Shown here: one piece after another, positions 62,163 through 64,000 of the stretch
Layout of the letters: every line of letters starts with the position of its first letter
Position numbering within the stretch: the stretch's first letter is position 1
NCBI RefSeq assembly: GCF_900102945.1
Contig: NZ_FNGI01000001.1
Location: 905,265-969,264 of the forward strand
Length of the DNA: 64,000 bases
Direction of reading: 5' to 3'
DNA from: Modicisalibacter muralis
GTDB lineage: Bacteria > Pseudomonadota > Gammaproteobacteria > Pseudomonadales > Halomonadaceae
Translations under genes and position numbers: made by a program
The notes under the pieces: model-generated
Told to the model about the DNA's origin: nothing
What the model saw: the letters and a program-made list of their open reading frames with translations, nothing else
Databases searched by the model: none

Positions 62163-63512
62163 TTATGCTGCCGAGGCACGGCTGTCTTGCTCCAACGTCC
62201 AGCGCCAGTAATGCGTCACCAACCCACCGAGCACGAGATTGTGCACATAAACACCCGTCCAGAACGAATTGTACGACTCGAATTGGTTAACGATAGCCCA
62301 GTAAACAAAGAAACCGGTCGCGAACAGTGCCATGTCACCCGGTAATACACCGCCTCGCCAGGCCAGCCAGGTGGCACGGCCAACCCAAATAGCCAAGGCT
62401 CCAATTACGGCTAGGCCTAGTAAGCCGTAGGCTACCCAGATTTCCAGGAAGAAGTTATGTAAATGGCCGAAGTCTCTCTTGACCTGAGCGGGTAACCACT
62501 CAGTCTGGTCGATAGCCAGGCTACGTCCCTTGGCCCCCCAGCCCACGATGGGCCTCTCGGCTATCCACTGTGTCGCCGCATACCAGGTTTGAATACGAAC
62601 ACCCGCACCGGTATTGGGCATTTCGGTAAATTGCCCCTGCAAGACCTTCTCGATAATGGGCTGTTGCATCTCCAGACGCCGGCCTACGGTATCGTGAAAC
62701 AGACCGCTAACGGCCACTACCATAACGGCCAGCAGCGCCCCTCCCATCAGCATGCGACGGCGCACCCGGGCTACGCCATGCCTGCGAAGCGCAAAACGCA
62801 TCCAAATCACCGCCACCAACGGCAAGGCGATGGCCAAGGCCAGCCAGATTGCGCGGGTCTGCGTAACGAGCAAACCCGCGATACAAAACGCCAAGGCCAG
62901 CAGCCATATCGCTAACCGCCAAACGACCAGTCGATCAGCGCTGGAATACACACAGCGATATACGAAGGCCACCAATCCCAGCAAACCAGTCGCGAAAAAC
63001 ATCGCTGCGTGCTGAGCATTGCGGATGCCAAAATCGACTCGGTAGCCTTGGAACCCAAGCTGCCATTCAGCCAGCCCACCACCTTGCACGAACAAGGCCA
63101 CAAAAAAAGCCAGCAGCCCCAGCGACCAGACAACTAGCGTGTTGCGTGTGCTACCACCCAACCACCACGCCACGGCAATGAAGATGAATAGCTTGGCCAG
63201 GCGATCGACCTGTGGGTTATCCGCGACCCACTGTGGGTGATGAAAGTAACCTAGCGTCCAGGTCAAAACCTGCACGGCAATTATTGCCCATAACAACCAC
63301 AACGCGGCGCTTTTGCGCAGGCCACCGCCCCAGACCAGCAACGACACGAGCCCCAACAACGCCATGACGGTCTCCGCCGGGCTACCCACGGCAGGCCACA
63401 GCACGAGAAACGCCGCATATACCAACAAGCTACCACTACCCGCCCACCACAATATCTTCGGGCAATTCCAGGCGGTAGCCGGTTGCCACATTTTCCAGTC
63501 ACTCACTCGCAT
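62163..63512 (-). CDS. O-antigen ligase family membrane protein (Wzy_C/WaaL type)
   Basis: Integral membrane protein of 449 residues with about ten to twelve helices. The conserved periplasmic loop near residues 290-350 contains ERPIVGWGAKGR and the DFGHLHNFFLEIWVAYGLLG stretch, with the histidine characteristic of WaaL/Wzy_C proteins. It attaches O-antigen or another glycan to lipid A-core, or polymerises one. It lies upstream of the second glycosyltransferase on the same strand, 101 bp away. Confidence 0.87.
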   Translation of the reverse strand: MRVSDWKMWQPATAWNCPKILWWAGSGSLLVYAAFLVLWPAVGSPAETVMALLGLVSLLVWGGGLRKSAALWLLWAIIAVQVLTWTLGYFHHPQWVADNPQVDRLAKLFIFIAVAWWLGGSTRNTLVVWSLGLLAFFVALFVQGGGLAEWQLGFQGYRVDFGIRNAQHAAMFFATGLLGLVAFVYRCVYSSADRLVVWRLAIWLLALAFCIAGLLVTQTRAIWLALAIALPLVAVIWMRFALRRHGVARVRRRMLMGGALLAVMVVAVSGLFHDTVGRRLEMQQPIIEKVLQGQFTEMPNTGAGVRIQTWYAATQWIAERPIVGWGAKGRSLAIDQTEWLPAQVKRDFGHLHNFFLEIWVAYGLLGLAVIGALAIWVGRATWLAWRGGVLPGDMALFATGFFVYWAIVNQFESYNSFWTGVYVHNLVLGGLVTHYWRWTLEQDSRASAA

Positions 63513-63659
63513 TTGACGTTGTCTCGAAGCCTAACCCGTAAAGCGCGCTACCTTAGCAGATTCAATGCGGCGATTCCGCTTATTCCGGTACACCAGTTGT
63601 CACGAAATGCAGTGGGTAGATCGCTTACGCGGCATATAACGAAAGAACCCTCGACATCA

Positions 63660-64000
63660 TGAACTGACCCCCAATAGTTGGACGGTTCATTTAGCCGGCG
63701 CTCAAGGCCTGAGTCCTGTACTGTACGGGGCTCAGGCCTTTTAGCTTCACCTTGATGCGTTCGTGGTTGTAGTAATGGATGTACTGGTCGAGGCCCTGCT
63801 GCAACTGCCCAATGGTGTCGAATCGGTGCAAATGGAAGTACTCGGCCTTCAGGGTGCCGAAGAAACTCTCCATCGCGGCATTGTCCAGGCAGTTGCCCTT
63901 GCGTGACATGCTCTGGGTCAGCGCCTGTCCTGCCAACAGGGCACGATAGGCGGGATGCTGGTAATGCCATCCCTGATCAGAATGCAGCAGTGGCCGGTCC
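63660..64000 (-). mobile_element. IS3-family insertion sequence (partial, runs off the window)
   Basis: The terminal sequence TGAACTGACCCCCAATAGTT at 63660 onward is typical of IS3-group ends, and the transposase OrfB C-terminus follows directly on the minus strand. The other end lies beyond the window. No target duplication can be checked. Confidence 0.8.
63691..64000 (-). CDS. IS3-family transposase OrfB, C-terminal part
   Basis: Reading in from the window edge, the frame encodes [13 protein letters not shown], then [19 protein letters not shown] and [19 protein letters not shown] before the stop. Asp of HSDQGW and Glu of AMESFF are separated by 35 residues, the D(35)E part of the DDE triad. 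The gene is truncated only by the window boundary, as far as can be seen. Confidence 0.92.
   Translation of the reverse strand, partial: DRPLLHSDQGWHYQHPAYRALLAGQALTQSMSRKGNCLDNAAMESFFGTLKAEYFHLHRFDTIGQLQQGLDQYIHYYNHERIKVKLKGLSPVQYRTQALSAG

Noticed and set aside
1..64000. CRISPR array, rRNA or tRNA genes
   Set aside because: No regularly spaced identical repeats of array size and no cloverleaf or rRNA-like sequence were seen by reading; a covariance-model scan would be decisive.

Overview
The window is GC-rich chromosomal DNA from a Gram-negative gammaproteobacterium. Gene content (three-gene TRAP transporters, imelysin/di-haem operon, phn C-P lyase operon, SSS+DUF3311 pair, many solute-specific importers) would fit a halophilic Halomonadaceae-type organism, but that placement is inference from gene content, not from a marker gene. 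No rRNA, tRNA or CRISPR array was seen.

Layout. 1-4023: the C-terminal part of an RND efflux pump and its OprM-type outer-membrane lipoprotein. 4109-16574: a catabolic cluster with a dihydropyrimidinase/hydantoinase, an Asp/Glu/hydantoin racemase, a maleate-isomerase-like protein, two complete TRAP transporters on opposite strands, a serine hydrolase and two GntR/FCD regulators. An identical 18-bp motif lies in front of the first regulator and of the second TRAP operon. 16610-21729: an iron-type operon (imelysin, di-haem protein, second imelysin, Tat-exported DUF1513 protein) with a perfect 20-bp hairpin after its first gene. 21866-27165: DeoR regulator plus HAD phosphatase, divergent from a phosphonate-type ABC importer with two permeases. 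27166-27683: what looks like a decayed phd-vapC toxin-antitoxin locus. 27684-29345: exported YtcJ-like amidohydrolase.

29346-40186: a complete C-P lyase operon, phnC-D-E-F-G-H-I-J-K-L-M-N-P, preceded by a Pho-box-like triple repeat and a 12-bp palindrome whose core recurs exactly over the phnF start codon. 40192-41971: MotA/MotB-type stator pair, MotB having an unusual Ala-rich repeat region. 42151-44674: cytosolic YtcJ-like amidohydrolase overlapping a G3E (CobW-type) GTPase. 44686-53167: SSS symporter, DUF3311 protein, M20 amidohydrolase, isochorismatase-like hydrolase, amino-acid ABC importer, FAD amine oxidase and IclR regulator, probably one nitrogen-compound uptake and breakdown region.

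53381-59105 is an accessory segment carrying three toxin-antitoxin-like modules: a hipA-hipB pair in reversed order, higBA and hipBA, with a TauE/SafE permease between. Each hip promoter has its own set of repeated inverted motifs. 59202-63512 holds surface-polysaccharide/LPS genes (two glycosyltransferases, a YrbL-like kinase, an O-antigen-ligase-like protein), and the window ends inside an IS3-family element.

The strongest candidates for something new are the DeoR/HAD/phosphonate-type importer unit, the spaced operator arrays of the hip loci, the operator sitting on the phnF start codon, and the iron operon's internal hairpin. I do not see a wholly unprecedented multi-gene system.
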